Part shown: positions 20,726 through 32,233 of the stretch, piece by piece
How the letters are laid out: each line of letters starts with the position of its first letter
Position numbering within the stretch: the first letter of the stretch is position 1
Assembly: GCA_907164885.2 (NCBI GenBank)
Contig: OU015496.1
Location: 181,316,128 to 181,380,127 of the forward strand
DNA length: 64,000 bases
Direction of reading: 5' to 3'
Source of the DNA: Dolomedes plantarius
Lineage: Eukaryota; Arthropoda; Arachnida; Araneae; Dolomedidae
Made by a program: the position numbers and the translations under genes
The notes under the pieces: generated by a model
Seen by the model: only the letters and a program-made list of their open reading frames with translations
What the model was told of the DNA's origin: nothing
Databases searched by the model: none

Positions 20726-21446
20726 TTAAAAGTTACGAGCAAAAATGGCACAGGGCCGTTTCCTGTTAGCTGGGTCAGCAGGGTCGTAATCGGCAAGATT
20801 TTTAATAAGATCATTTGGTAAATTTTTATGAATGTTAATAGCTAGATTTTGAAGATAATTTTGAATAGTGGGGAGATTTATGTCCATAAAAATGTCAACA
20901 TTGCGAAAATAACATGGGGAGCAATTGATTTGCCGAATAGTCATGTTTTGAGCAACAGCCATAATTTTAATGTTGGAATCCGCTGCATACGACCAAACCG
21001 GCCCACTATATAATGGTCTTAAGAATGATTTATAAATGAGCATTTTGTTTACTAAAGTTCAATTTACTATTTCGGGCAATTAAGGGATAAAGTTGTCTTT
21101 TAGCATTACGAAATTTATTACGATTATGAATGATATGTTGTTTCCAAGTGAGTTTTTTATTAAGGGCTAATCCTAGGTATTTAACAGTGTTAGACCAGGG
21201 AAAAATGGTGAAACCAATTTTAATATTGCAATTAGAATAGGTTCTATCGAATTTATGGGTGAACCTAGGGTTAATGCACTTATCTGAGTTAATTTTTATT
21301 TTCCATTTAACGAGCCAGGAATTAATAGGGACAACGTGGTCATTAATAGCTTTGACTGCATATTTATAATTATGACTAGAGGCAAAAATATCTGTGTGGC
21401 ACTGGGGCAATTTTACTTGATCGGATAATCTTAAACGATTCTTCAC
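20726..21446 (-). pseudogene. Jockey-like LINE reverse transcriptase, palm-to-thumb fragment
   Basis: Two frames join into one product. The first (21446 to about 21040) includes a degenerate active-site region TDIFASS where YADD is expected. It continues with NSWLVKWKIKINSDKC and the thumb motif YLGLALNKKLTWKQHI. The second (21043-20726) continues with FLRPL..GPVWSYAADSNIK, AQNMTIRQI and LPTIQNYL and ends RPCAIFARNF. A one-base shift separates them near 21040, and six bases are missing after FLRPL relative to the copy at 208-573. The 5' end is truncated before the palm. Confidence 0.8.
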
Positions 21447-22146
21447 AGTCAGAAACTGAGTAAAATTTCCGGCAAAAATGTTTGAGTACCTAGAAATGTT
21501 CTATATTTTCTCATAATCTTTCAATAATGGCAAAAGACACAGATTTATCCCATTGTCTTTTAAGATCAATCTGTTTAAATCTTCATTTTAAATATTCTAT
21601 AATTTAAAACTGTCGTTCAAGCGAAAATTGCTTCCAATTTTTCTCCTGCACCGTGGAATCCTATTCAGCAGAAAGAAACTATTCACACGAGGAAGGTGAA
21701 AAAGGCTCTAGAAAGCTACCTTTCCACCGTCGATAAGAGGGAACCTCCAAAGTCAAATAACGGAGCCGCTTAAATCAACAGTCTTTTCAAAGAAATGGAT
21801 TACTTTAAAATTTTTAGCTGACTGAAAGAGAACCTCTCAAACAGGTATGAATTTGTTTTTGTTTTTCTTTCGAGGAAATGAGAATATTTCCGGTTTGATT
21901 GAACGTACGCTTTCTTCCTCGCTTTGTATTTATTATTTTTAAATATTCGTTAATTTAATATTCGTTACAGGGAAATGTTTGACTTCAGGTTAAGTAAGTG
22001 ATTTTCTGGGAAAAATTTCCAAAATTTTTAATTTAAAAATTAGTTATGCTGGTATTTCTCATATATTAGAACACATGATTTTTTCGCCTTTAAACTCTTA
22101 GATCTATTGTATTTTTCTGCTTTTTTTGTTATTTTTAATTGATAAC
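21447..22146. other. Non-coding stretch
   Basis: No coding homology or repeat recognised. Confidence 0.45.
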
Positions 22147-22404
22147 TAGCTGAAGTACCCGGCGTTGACTGGGATTTTAAAAATGTTTATTAATCAAAAT
22201 CAATTTAAAAACTAAACACACTGCAAATAACATAGAATAAAAAAGCGTGTGAAATTTTATACATATCTTAGAATTAAGGTAGGTTCAGCCTTTTATCATT
22301 GTACCTTTCATCATTATCAAAATGCCTATATTAATATCTCTATTTAAATATCTATAAATCTCCATAAATGCAAGATTCTGTAGCAAAAAAATAAATTATT
22401 AAAG
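22147..22404 (+). repeat. ACTAG-type interspersed repeat, 5' portion
   Basis: Starts ACTAGCTGAAGTACCCGG and can pair as CCCgG...ctGGG just inside the end. This is the layout of the copies at 57889 and, inverted, at 43027. It is cut off by the Helitron fragment. Confidence 0.45.
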
Positions 22405-24010
22405 CATTAAAGGATGAGGATCTGGAATTTCAGCTGATATAATCTTATCAAATTCACTAGACACGGTCTTGTTGTTGAGCCCCACCAAAACTTGTGCATG
22501 GCGCAAACCTCTCTTCTGCCACTCAATAGTGTACATCCAAGCGCGGACTTAACCAAAGATGCGAAATTTCCCAATGGAATTCAAGAACTGTATAAGCTTG
22601 TGGTGAAATGCTCTAGCCGCCAAATCATGCCGATCATATTATTTCTGCCCTTCCATCAATTATCCTGAATTTCAGCCCAATTGGGATTGCAAGTAACAGT
22701 TATGAAGAGGTCAGGTCTCCCATAATTCCTAACATACGTCATTCTGTGTGCATTCGTGCATGTGACGTGGACTTCCAATGAAAGTTGAGGGCAAAATAAC
22801 CAATTGACCTACTTTTGTAGAACTAGCATCGTTGCTCATAGCATCTCGAAGATGGATGAACTCATCTGCACGGAGCTTCTTCTGGGTGAGTTTGGCATAC
22901 AAAAGTCGTTCACTTTATATTTTCCCGAACATTCTACAACAAATTGAAAAAAAAGTCGGTGGCAACGCAAAATTAGGTTTAAATCATTTTCTCGCACCAT
23001 CAACCTATAAGAGTAAAAATTCATAGCGGATACTTTTTTACCTGAAGGCACCAATGTTGTTGGATCAACTTACTTGATTTCAAAATGGTATCCATCTTCT
23101 CCCTGGCAAAAGTAAAACGGATATTGCAAGGCATCATATGATCTATGTGTTTCACATACACGTTTAAGGCGATTGTCTTTTTTCTGAAAAACTATGTCCC
23201 TCTGATTGAATTCATTCCCACTAATGACAACTGCCACATCATTTATAACTGAGGCGTTGAAACGTCGCTCGTGCTCTCCAGTCGGTGTCCTTTCAGCTCG
23301 AATGACTCGCCTGTAATCATCTGTCGGCATACGATCCAGTGCAGTTTTGAAGCTTGAATGTCGGCTTAAATCCAAGTTAAGCAACAATGCTCCTTGAGTC
23401 AAATGAAGTCATTTGAAAAGCAGAGTTGTACAGCCTTATGTTCTGAAGAAAATTCTTAGACGCATCCGTTTTATTACCCATAAGTGACTTGAGGGGTTCT
23501 GGAGGTGTTCGAAGTACAGGCAGACTTACTTTTCCCTTGCAGCAACACAAGCCTTTAGTTTTGCCACTCCACTTCAGAGCACCACAATGAGGGCAGGCAT
23601 GTTCCATCCTTCCAATGACAAACATTCTGAAATAGCCTCTGCGCTTACTGGATTGTAAACAACAGCTGCACCTTGTAATTCTAAACTGGTAGATTTCACA
23701 GAAACTTGTCTTGTTCTTTCAGCTTCCTGCTTTGCATTTCTCTCGTCCTGGGATTCCACAGCTCTCGGAACGGCATAAGCTGTTCGGTCAGATTCCCGCC
23801 TTGCATTTCTCTCTTCCTGGGATCCTTCAGCTCTCGCAACAGCCTGAGCTATGCGATGAGCTTCCAGCCTTCGAAATCGATGTTCTTCAGATTCCACATT
23901 CAGAGAAGCTTGTTGATTGGCCGATCTTATTTTATTCCTTTTGAAATTACTTTTATTTCCACCAAATCCAGAACGTTTTTGGGTGGCAATTTGTTGTTTC
24001 AATTTTGTGC
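22405..24010 (-). pseudogene. Helitron Rep/helicase, N-terminal and Rep-domain fragment
   Basis: Reading from 24002 leftward there is an Arg/Glu-rich N-terminus with repeated EER.A..E blocks, then CPHCGALKWSGKT, LPVLRTPPEPL and YNSAFQMTSFDS. These lead into the Helitron-like N domain: GEHERRFNASVINDVAVVIS, THRSYDALQYPF and EDGYHFEIK. Next is a diverged FYSYRLMVRE segment, then GSPRHMHE and YGRPDLFITVTCNPNWAEIQ. The Rep HUH site (usually GLPHAH) reads GLRHAQ at about 22490-22503, so the second catalytic His is lost. Multiple frameshifts are present, and the fragment ends before the relaxase Tyr and the whole helicase. Helitrons replicate by rolling circle; this copy cannot. Confidence 0.85.
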
Positions 24011-24489
24011 GTTGCTACTCTTAACGACAAAAAAAGGCAAGAATAAAACAAAGATAACAAAGATATTAAACAACGATAGTAATAATTTATAAATAAATAA
24101 ATTAATAGGGTGAGTGTTCCAAATATCGCCTACTCGTGTTTCCAAAGTACGATTCACAATATGTATGAAAAAATGCAGTAACTTCTTAGCTCTGGGTTTG
24201 TACTAACAGCGTCACTAGCGACAACCCTCTTATCACTAACAACAGAAACTATCTGGCGTCGAAAGTTGTTTTGGCTGTTGTCTTCGTAAATTTTGGCCCC
24301 AAAGAATCCAGTGAATGACCAGGTAGGTGCACCCAAATTCTAATTTGGCTTATACCATTTGACAGTGCATTAAACAGAGAATCCAGAGGTGCTATTATTT
24401 TTGAAAGAAACTGCGCTTTGAACTTCGTTCTTAGCATGTTTATGTTGACCGTGTTGTGTTCCTAATATCGCGTACCAAGTTGATCCTTA

Positions 24490-26238
24490 TAGTGCCGTTT
24501 ACATGTGCCAAAAACCCGGGTAAAAGCAGGGTCGTTTCTTGCTTTTTCTCTACGATAGGGAAAAATGCAGGGTGGATTTTCGACTCTGCTTCGAACTAGG
24601 ATAAAACCCGCTAATTACCCATGATGCATTTCGAAGCAGGAAGCTAGTAGTAAACAAACATGGCGGATTTGAACATGTGTGAATCCTGTGAATCCATGAA
24701 AATGCAGCCAAATGATCGATGGAAGGATCTAGAACCCCTTAACAATCGCATAATTTTCAAGAAAACAGTAGAAAAGTGCCTATTTTTTTCCGGAGGATTT
24801 CATTTATTTCTTGATCTGCCCATCTAGTTTTTAATTTAAAAACCATTCCCAATTACATTATAAATACTGCCATCTGGTATGTAAAATAAGAAATAAAATT
24901 TCATTTCAATAAAATTTCAATAACATTTTCATTTAAAGTGTTATGGTAAAATTAATAAATTTAATAAGTATAATCAATAATTAAACGTAACATTAAAATT
25001 TATTTATAAATTAATTATTTTAGAATTCACAGATAAAAATTTATTTATATCTATTTATGATTTTTTTATTTATAAATGACTAAAAATTACTGAAACAAAA
25101 TTGAAATCAAAATTACATTTTGATTTTATAAAAGGATTTATTAAAACAATAATTATCTTACAATTAATCTTATAATTTAAAAAAATGCACCTATCGATTG
25201 GAAAAATTTCTTTCCAGTCTTTATTACTTCAGGAATTTAAAACAATTTCTTCCCACCAAACAGAGCTTCGTAATTTTGCCCACATTCTTTGTTGTGGAAA
25301 AACTAAATTTAGCGATGAAGCCACAGATCGTACGATTATATCTAATATCCGCATCAATCTTCTAGTTCTTATATTCTTTTTTTCCTATCTATTTTCTAAA
25401 TTTACTTTTAAAAACAACAAAAAAATCGTAAACGTTCTACGATTATCAACAGCGACTGACATGTGCTGCATTTAAATAACAAATAGACGCAGACGTAATT
25501 GTGTTTTAGAAGAGGATTGCATTGGTCGTGTCGACTTTATCTCCTGTAAGCAAGATATATGTAATCAAGGTGGGAGTGCTCAGTAGTTAAAATTTTAATT
25601 AATGAATTAAAATATTAAGGTAAGAATAACGCGGGTAAAAGAAAAATAATTAATAGTAAAGTTAAATTAAAACAAAAAAGTTAATTTTAACAGAAAAAAT
25701 ATAGAGTTACAAGTTAAGAAAATTTAGAAGAAAAATTAGATAAGACTAATGATCCACGAAAAACAAAAAAGTAATAATATTAAGAGGCCCAGAAAAGCAG
25801 ATATCATAAGAATACAAAAAATATTTTTGTAAGTTTTTCAATCTTTTTGGATTTTTAAAGTTTTATGATTTTTTTTGTTGTTATTTTTAAAATTTAAGAA
25901 TACGAGGTCAAAAGAACAGCAATTGGAAAAAAAAAAGGCCTTCCCCAGGACCATACACTTCGTAACGAGATAAATGCGGAGTTCGAAGGGGGAAAGCTAA
26001 AAATAGCAATACAGTGAATTTGGAAAAGTACGACACCGGCTGGGATCGAACCCATAACGTGATTTACAAGGAATGATGGTGTATGAGGATCACATCCGCC
26101 GAATCATGTGATGGCCTTTACTTCCGGTAAGACGGGTAAAAGCAGGGTGAAAATGTGGTCCCGTGTAAACGGACTTCGAAGGTTTTCCCTATTAGCGGGT
26201 AAATCCCGGGTATTATTGTTGTCCATGTAAACGCAGCT
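24490..26238. mobile_element. Nested non-autonomous element with CGTTTACATG ends
   Basis: It interrupts the pogo-like element. The left end has CCGTTTACATG followed by AACCCGGGTAAAAGCAGGG. The right end, read inward on the minus strand, has GCGTTTACATGG followed by ACCCGGGATTTACCCGC. The terminal motif and the CCCGGGT motif are shared in mirrored order. The roughly 1.7-kb interior is AT-rich without a transposase; a 96-codon open frame at 25185-25475 has no recognisable domain. The target site is TA or TTA/TAA, so a PIF/Harbinger-type relative is possible but unproven. Confidence 0.55.
26025..26110 (-). repeat. tRNA-like segment with B box
   Basis: On the minus strand the sequence ATGGGTTCGATCCCAGC is an exact polymerase III B box (GGTTCGATCC). 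Its arms TGGG/CCCA form a T-arm-like hairpin. The expected A box upstream is weak, so this is best read as a decayed tRNA-derived SINE head rather than a functional tRNA. Confidence 0.45.
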
Positions 26239-26370
26239 AATATCGCCTACCAGGTGATATCTGGAACAGCTACTTTAATTAAAAACTAAGTATTGCATTC
26301 TTGTTTCCTTTTTAATTTTAGTTATTTTATTTCACTTTCCGTTCTTTTTTGTTGGAGGCCTCTTGTCTAA

Positions 26371-27160
26371 GATGCCAAAGGAAATTAAAAATAGACAGAC
26401 ATGGAGTACGTCTTGTCTGCAGGCCGCATGCCAGGCAGTTCTGAAAAAAGAAATGGGAACGTTAAAGGCTTCCAAACAGTTTGGAATTCCAAAATCTACG
26501 ATTCGTGAGTACATTAAAAAGATGTGAATGAGAAAAACGATGGAACTGCGGAAGTTAGAATAGTGGTAAGAAAGAAACTTGGGAGAAAACCTGTACTGAC
26601 AGATGATTTAGAAAAGGAGCAAGTTAACTACTGCAAGGAAATGGAATCCAATTTGTTTGGTTTGACTTGAAACAATGTTAAGCAGATGGTCTACCAACTT
26701 GTGTTGAGAAACAATCTTCCCCACCCCTTCTCTTTAAAAACACACTCATCTGGTCGAAAGTGAGTGAATTCGTTTGTGAAAAGGAACGCTTCCCAATTGA
26801 CAATCAGAACTCCACAGTCATTGTCAAGAGCTAGAATCCTAGGGTTCACCGAAGTAAACGTGAAATCCTTCTTCAAAATTCAGAACTTGAGAAAATTAAC
26901 TTCCACCCTACCAGAACTTTTAATGTTGACGAAACGGGCATTATATCTGTCCAAAGTAAAAATGTACAGGTGATTTTTTCGAAAGGGAAATCGGCTGTAT
27001 ACAAAATGACATCGGCAGAGAGGCTGAAGCTGTGGTCAGGAGTGGCTCACGTGTACCTCCTGCTTTCAGTAGAACCACAAATATTGTGATGCAGCCAATG
27101 GAGAGCGCAGGAAATATATATGTTCCTTCTGTTTGAATGATTAAGGGGCCAAAATAGGTT
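26371..27160 (+). pseudogene. pogo-like (CENP-B-type) transposase relic
   Basis: From ATG 26371 the frame shows a pogo/pipsqueak helix-turn-helix (TLKASKQFGIPKSTIREYIK). In further pieces it continues with GRKPVLTDDLEKEQV, ESNLFGL and NNLPHPFS, the CENP-B-like DNA-binding half. Then come LTIRTPQSLSRARILGFTEV and the first catalytic Asp in FNVDETGI, followed by TSAERL and GNIYVP. A frameshift near 26524 and several stops break it. The region carrying the second and third catalytic Asp is missing. The family call is secure from the order of these motifs. Confidence 0.82.
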
Positions 27161-27590
27161 TAAGTTATTGGTAATACTTCTGTTTAACTTTTTCAACAAT
27201 AGATTTTCTGTTCTTTGTTTTTGTTTTTTATTTGAGTTTTCTTCTTCTCTTTTCTCCCCTCCCCCATTCAACTCCAGCATTCAATCTTGCTCAGAAGAAT
27301 TTTGTTAGCAACGCTTTTTAACAGGTGATCCTAATTTCGCCTGGTAGGAGGTAATAGGAACAGAGGTAGGCGATATTAGGAACCGCTCTGGGATTCACTG
27401 GAAATTTCAATTTTTCCAATTTAGCTACATAACTTAAACTGGCACTGGTTTTGGAGCTGGTTGATCTCAGGATAGCAAAGGAAATAGTTCTTAGGGATGT
27501 TCTTTGAGTTTCCAGCCTAATCAGAAACTAAAAAGTGGAAGAAATGTTGAAAAAAAGTTAAGGTAGGCGATATTTGGGACACTTACCTTA

Positions 27591-28146
27591 ATATATAAAT
27601 AAATAAATAAACTAAGTAACATAAAAATATGCATTATAAATATAATATGAATATAATATGAATATTATAATATAAATATTTCAAATGATTCTTGAAGTCA
27701 GCTAACTTTCAGGATCAGTAAAACAATGTTTGAGAGTTTTAAACTTTATTGCCACTCTCTGCTCAGATTATATAATAAAGATAATAATAATAATAATAAA
27801 AACTGTTACTTTAAGTAAGTGCGGAAATGAAAAAACGTATGAAAATAACGCTCGCGCATGAAGAAAAATAAAGATATGTTATGATAAAGATCAATAAATA
27901 TATTTTAATAAAGATATATTTCACTTTTGAAAAAAATATATTTACTGAAAATCTGAACTTCTAAAAGGAAAATGGCACTAAATAACGTTTGTTTACAATC
28001 GCGAATTTGAGTTTGGGTATGATTAATAACTTTACTAATTATTGACCGATTTTAATTATTTTAAGCATTTTGTGATCACCTGAGGATGGGTAAGGAGAAT
28101 TTTGAATTTGATTTTAGTTTCTTTTAAATTTTTTGCATCTCTTTTC
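27591..28146. other. AT-rich non-coding stretch with (TAA)n
   Basis: Contains a short ATA repeat at about 27782-27800. Nothing else is recognised. Confidence 0.5.
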
Positions 28147-28645
28147 TCTGTTAGGGCTAATTTTTGTGAGTCAATCACAAATCACAAAACTGTGCTTTAA
28201 GTTTAGACTGATTCTTTTTAGTTAAGATATACTAATTATTATGCTTTTTAAAGTACATCAGGAATTATAACATTAAGAACAATATAAATTACAGTTTACT
28301 AATCATTATGAAGTACAAACATAATATGTAATATACCAAATTACGAAATTTCAGAAAGTAAAAAATTGCAAGTTAACCAGATATATAGGGGTGATTCCCG
28401 GAAATGTAACAGCTTCCATTTACTGTTGTAACCCTTCAAAATTGTTGGTTTTTTATTAATAAAAAATTAACGGTAATTAATTTCGATTCCAGAAGTTCTT
28501 AGTTGTCTCTTCTGTTGATCGTAAAATTTCTTCGCTGTGTTTAACGACGCTTGTATGTAAAATTTTACGATCGTCTCATCTAAACTGTGGATTTCTATGC
28601 AATCATAACCAGACAGACAAACCAACATTCATTTTTATATATTAG
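28147..28645 (+). repeat. Old interspersed repeat, related to 59212-59873
   Basis: Shares TCTGTTAGGGCTAAT (28149) and the block ATAGGGGTGATT..CGG..ATGTAACAGCTTCCAT (28387-28422) with the copy at 59.25 kb. It ends TTTTTATATATTAGATT, the usual tail of the ACTAG-type family in this window. About 215 bp between the two blocks is extra here. Confidence 0.6.
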
Positions 28646-28714
28646 ATTACCATAAAACATAGCAGATATACTTTTCTATTTATTGCTTTCATCTTCTGTT
28701 GTATTTACAATTTA

Positions 28715-28717
<3 letters not shown>

Positions 28718-28745
<28 letters not shown>
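28718..28745. repeat. (AT)n microsatellite
   Basis: About 14 uninterrupted AT units. Confidence 0.95.
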
Positions 28746-28749
<4 letters not shown>

Positions 28750-29941
28750 AGCGAATTAAACTGAAATACTTCATAAGTTAAGATAGACACTTCATCACTG
28801 GCGCCAGTAATATTATCAGAAAATTGGGTGTGTGATATGTTTCCTCTTAAACGCTGTAAAAGTACAGTTGTAAAATTCATGGTAAAAAATGGACAGTTTG
28901 AGTGCCAATACTTAACCGTTAGTTTTCTATCCCCCTTGAAATAGTTTCTAGTATTATCTCTTATTGAATGCACAGTACATCAAATGTAAATAAAAAAAAC
29001 ACTTTTGAAATTAGTTTTTAAACGTTCAGAACTTAGGGTAAAAATCCTCATAGAAATAATTATTTTAATATATCATTTCCCAGAGAAGAGAAAACAGATT
29101 CATAAACAAGTTTATGCGAATTAAAAATTCCTGAGGGAGAAATTCTTTAAACAACCGGGACAAAAAATAAAGAATGTATTGTATTCAGACCCACATACAG
29201 GAGTCTTTCTTTTTTCTGTAATGATAATTTAGCAAAACAATACTCGTAGAAAATAGAGTATTGTTTCATGATTCTAATTCAACAAAACAATACTCACAAA
29301 AACCAACAGCAATGCGAAATGAGGGTAAGTGATGAAAAACTAATACTTCTACTTAAATAACCTTCTACTTAAAACCGTCATAACCTTCTACTTAAAATTT
29401 CTCTTTTGGAGTTATATTAAGTTAATTTTTTAGTGCCTCAATATATCACTGTTCCGTAGTTCAAATTAACTAAAATGCAAGGTATGAATCCTGCACCGTT
29501 TATCTTCACGAGACATTTTATCTATTCACTAAAATAGGAAAAAAAATTGTTCAAATCCGCGTCACAGAAAAACATAAATATGCTGCATTTCTTAATCTCG
29601 TCCAGCGATTGAATAAATAAGTTAGGCATCCAATTCACATCAATTTATCTTGAAAATGTTAGAGAAAAGATGAGATGATGTACATCGAAACGTTAAACTA
29701 GGGAAGGCCTTGCCCGTAAAGACCACTTATATGAATTGTAAATGCATCATAAATTACAGAAAACTTGTGGAAAACGTAACGCAAGAACACACATCTTCTT
29801 AAATTCCCCAATTAAATAAATGTAAAGCTACTAGCTACGAACTAATGAATAGTTCCTCATCAAGCCAGGAAGCATTAGATGTGATTGTTTTTATAGAGGA
29901 ATTTAGGAATCTGTGTGTTCTTGTGTTGAAAATATATCACT
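28746..29941. other. Non-coding stretch
   Basis: No coding homology recognised. Confidence 0.45.
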
Positions 29942-30314
29942 TTAAAGGGAAGAGGGGACCTAAAACTTTATTTTTTTTATTTGCGATATTTTACTTTATA
30001 AACAAAGGTGGAATAATATCCTTTTTTACTACATTGAAAACACTTAGAATTGACAAAAGACAATTTTGTGGAAAAATAATAGCTGTTTTTCAAAAATTCT
30101 TCAAAACTGCTAGACTTTTTCAAAATGCTCCATGCTCATTAATTTTATTCTAATTACTTCCAAATTTCTCAGGACTGCTAATTAAAGTGACTGTCAAAAA
30201 ACCATGCATTGCTCTATCAAATCATAAATATTTTTATTCAAATTAGATAGATTCATTATAGATCATGAAATAAAGAAAAAACATGCAAAAACATAAAAAC
30301 AGTGACTGTCAAAT

Positions 30315-30316
30315 TA

Positions 30317-30356
<40 letters not shown>
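30315..30356. repeat. (TA)n(TG)n microsatellite
   Basis: About 12 TA units followed by 9 TG units, at the left border of the foreign insert. Confidence 0.93.
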
Positions 30357-30953
30357 AATAACACGGACGCAGGCCAAAGAATGCTTGCCGAGTGGTAGTT
30401 TGGGCTTAATTTTCTCGCCTCATCAACCTGAGAGTAAAATAGATGACTTGTCGCCCGGCCGTGTATCACCGACGTTTTAAAAATCCTTTCCCGGAAATCT
30501 CCCACCTCGGACACAGAAAACACACCAGGTTCTAAAACTTACATTTTATTAATTCGCTGGCGTCGCTGCCGAGATGATTACGGCAGGGGAATAGTACAGG
30601 AAATCTGTCGTTTTTTGGTCGGCAGAAACTTTTATCACTTCATCTCATCACGTGACAGTAGGATGTGGATTAATAGTTGATTGGTTAAAGCTTAGTGTTT
30701 TTGCGCGGATTAAGATTAAAATGGTAGTGACGCTACCCATTCTAGGACTTCGTTAATGTGGCAGCTATCCTGGACAAAATTGTCTGGCCTGAAAAAAAAT
30801 TATTATTAAGGGGTTTTAATAGGCTTTAATGGGAAGAAATTACTAAAATTTGGAAATATTTTTTTCCAATGGCAAGTATTACAGGACAACAGATATCAAA
30901 AAGACAAAATTACAAGAACAAGATAGAAAAATTACATCTGTTCATCCATCAAC

Positions 30954-31440
30954 TTATGTCTGGCAATCCCATAAAGAAACGGGAGGCAGACCAGGGCAAG
31001 AAGCAAGGTGAAGCATGTCCATTTCTTCCTGGTTGTTACACAGGAGACAAAGAGGGTCGGGAGCCAAGTTAACTCTGTGGAGGTGCTTGCGAAGGCAATC
31101 ATGGCCAGAAAAAAGCCTTAGCATTGCCACAGATTTGCCTCTAGGCCACTCAGGGGTATCATGGACATGGGCATACCAGGGCTTGTGATCGCTTCTAGCA
31201 ACAACAACCTGTGAGAAGGAACACCTGAGGGTCTTTTTGACTATTGTCTTGATGGAATGGTAAGCCAAGTCCTGGTTGTTTAACTGTAAAACAGAAGCCC
31301 CCTTTTTCGCTAGAAAGTCAGCAACCTAGTTCCCCTCGATTCCGCAGTGGGCCGGGATCCACTGTAGGACAACTGTTTTATTATTGTTCGACAACCGTTC
31401 CATGCCGGGAATCTTGGCGTGTTCTTGTAGCCTCAGCTAC
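30954..31440 (-). pseudogene. LINE RNase H and zinc-knuckle tail
   Basis: On the minus strand the frame reads VVLQWIPAHCGIEGN, a stop, then VADFLAKKGA, which is the RNase H signature of Jockey/I-type LINEs. It continues through WPRGKSVAMLRLFSGHDCL to the terminal knuckle CLLCNNQEEMDMLHLASCPG. The stop replaces the Glu normally found in GNEXAD. The reverse transcriptase is missing upstream (5' truncation). The 600 bases downstream (30340-30950) may include its 3' UTR. It is unlike the LINE at 0.2 and 21 kb. Confidence 0.82.
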
Positions 31441-31639
31441 TCTGAGGGGCTTGAGCTGCGGACCCGGGTTCTGTCTTCGAAACACAGGGTCAACTCGTAC
31501 GCAACAACGAGATAACGAAATTTGAAAATATAGTTTGAGATTTAATTCGGATGCCCAAGGGAAATTAAATAGTTTAAGAGTTTAACAAGGGGTATGTAAT
31601 TTTTAATGTTATAGAATATTAAATTGAAGAATTAATAGT

Positions 31640-31646
<7 letters not shown>

Positions 31647-31675
<29 letters not shown>
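31647..31675. repeat. (TA)n microsatellite
   Basis: About 14 TA units. Confidence 0.93.
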
Positions 31676-31677
<2 letters not shown>

Positions 31678-31689
31678 CTAGCGTCGTCT

Positions 31690-32160
31690 TACGCACGTTC
31701 ACTAATTTAGTATTTGCAGTCTTCTTAGTTTACAGTTCGTGGCACTGAAATAAGGCAGGCTACACACATAATGACGACACATTACTGTCCAAAACAATTA
31801 AGCTTTATTTTCTTCAACTTCATGAAAACCATCACTCCAACATTCGCACATCTTAGCGCTCGCCATTTTCAAAAACGCTGAGCTTCCCTAACGCATGTCC
31901 ACTATCATTGAATGAACATCCCGGTCTAAAAACTAACCTACTCTTTGTCTTAAGGTACGTGTGACGCAATTCGTGACGCTTACACCGAAGATGGACTCGG
32001 GGCGTGGCTAAGCGCGATACTATTATTGTTTTTCCCTGTTGGTTTTTCCTCCAACATCTCGTGAATTGAGTCCAACTTTCCAAACGGGGATTCCCCTTTT
32101 TCCCGTATCGAGTATCAAAAACAGTGACATTTAACACTAGAAACTAGATTTACTTTTAAG
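31690..32160. other. GC-richer non-coding segment
   Basis: This has more balanced composition than its surroundings. No motif is recognised, apart from TTAACACTAGAAAC at 32134, which resembles the piggyBac-like end at 7691 but has no partner. Confidence 0.4.
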
Positions 32161-32167
32161 CCCCCCT

Positions 32168-32230
<63 letters not shown>
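32168..32230. repeat. (TA)n microsatellite
   Basis: About 31 TA units with one TT interruption, at the right border of the foreign insert. Confidence 0.95.

Positions 32231-32233
<3 letters not shown>

Larger units (their letters stand above)
24108..27588 (+). mobile_element. pogo/Tigger-like DNA transposon, about 3.5 kb
   Basis: The ends share the motif CCAAATATCGCCTAC: left 24120-24134, right about 27562-27576 in reverse. The outermost bases are GGGTGAGTGT and, inverted, AGGTAAGTGT. TA lies outside both (24106-24107 and 27589-27590). Related subterminal copies occur near 24452 (CCTAATATCGCGTACC), 26239 (AATATCGCCTACC) and 27364 (GTAGGCGATATTAGG), as expected for transposase binding sites. 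The transposase relic is at 26371-27160, and another element is nested at 24490-26238. Confidence 0.75.

Noticed and set aside
29655..29700. Second hammerhead-like segment (GATGAGATGATGTACATCGA then AACGTT)
   Set aside because: A GATG/CATC stem followed by GAAAC is present, but the CTGATGA core reads AAGATGA, and neither stem I nor stem III pairs.
29845..30153. 102-codon frame as a gene
   Set aside because: It lies in the left arm of the TTAA foldback element, and its other copies do not keep the frame.
32134..32160. Second piggyBac-like end (TTAACACTAGAAAC)
   Set aside because: It matches the tip at 7691 for 13 bases only, lacks the TTTGACG block and has no partner end nearby.
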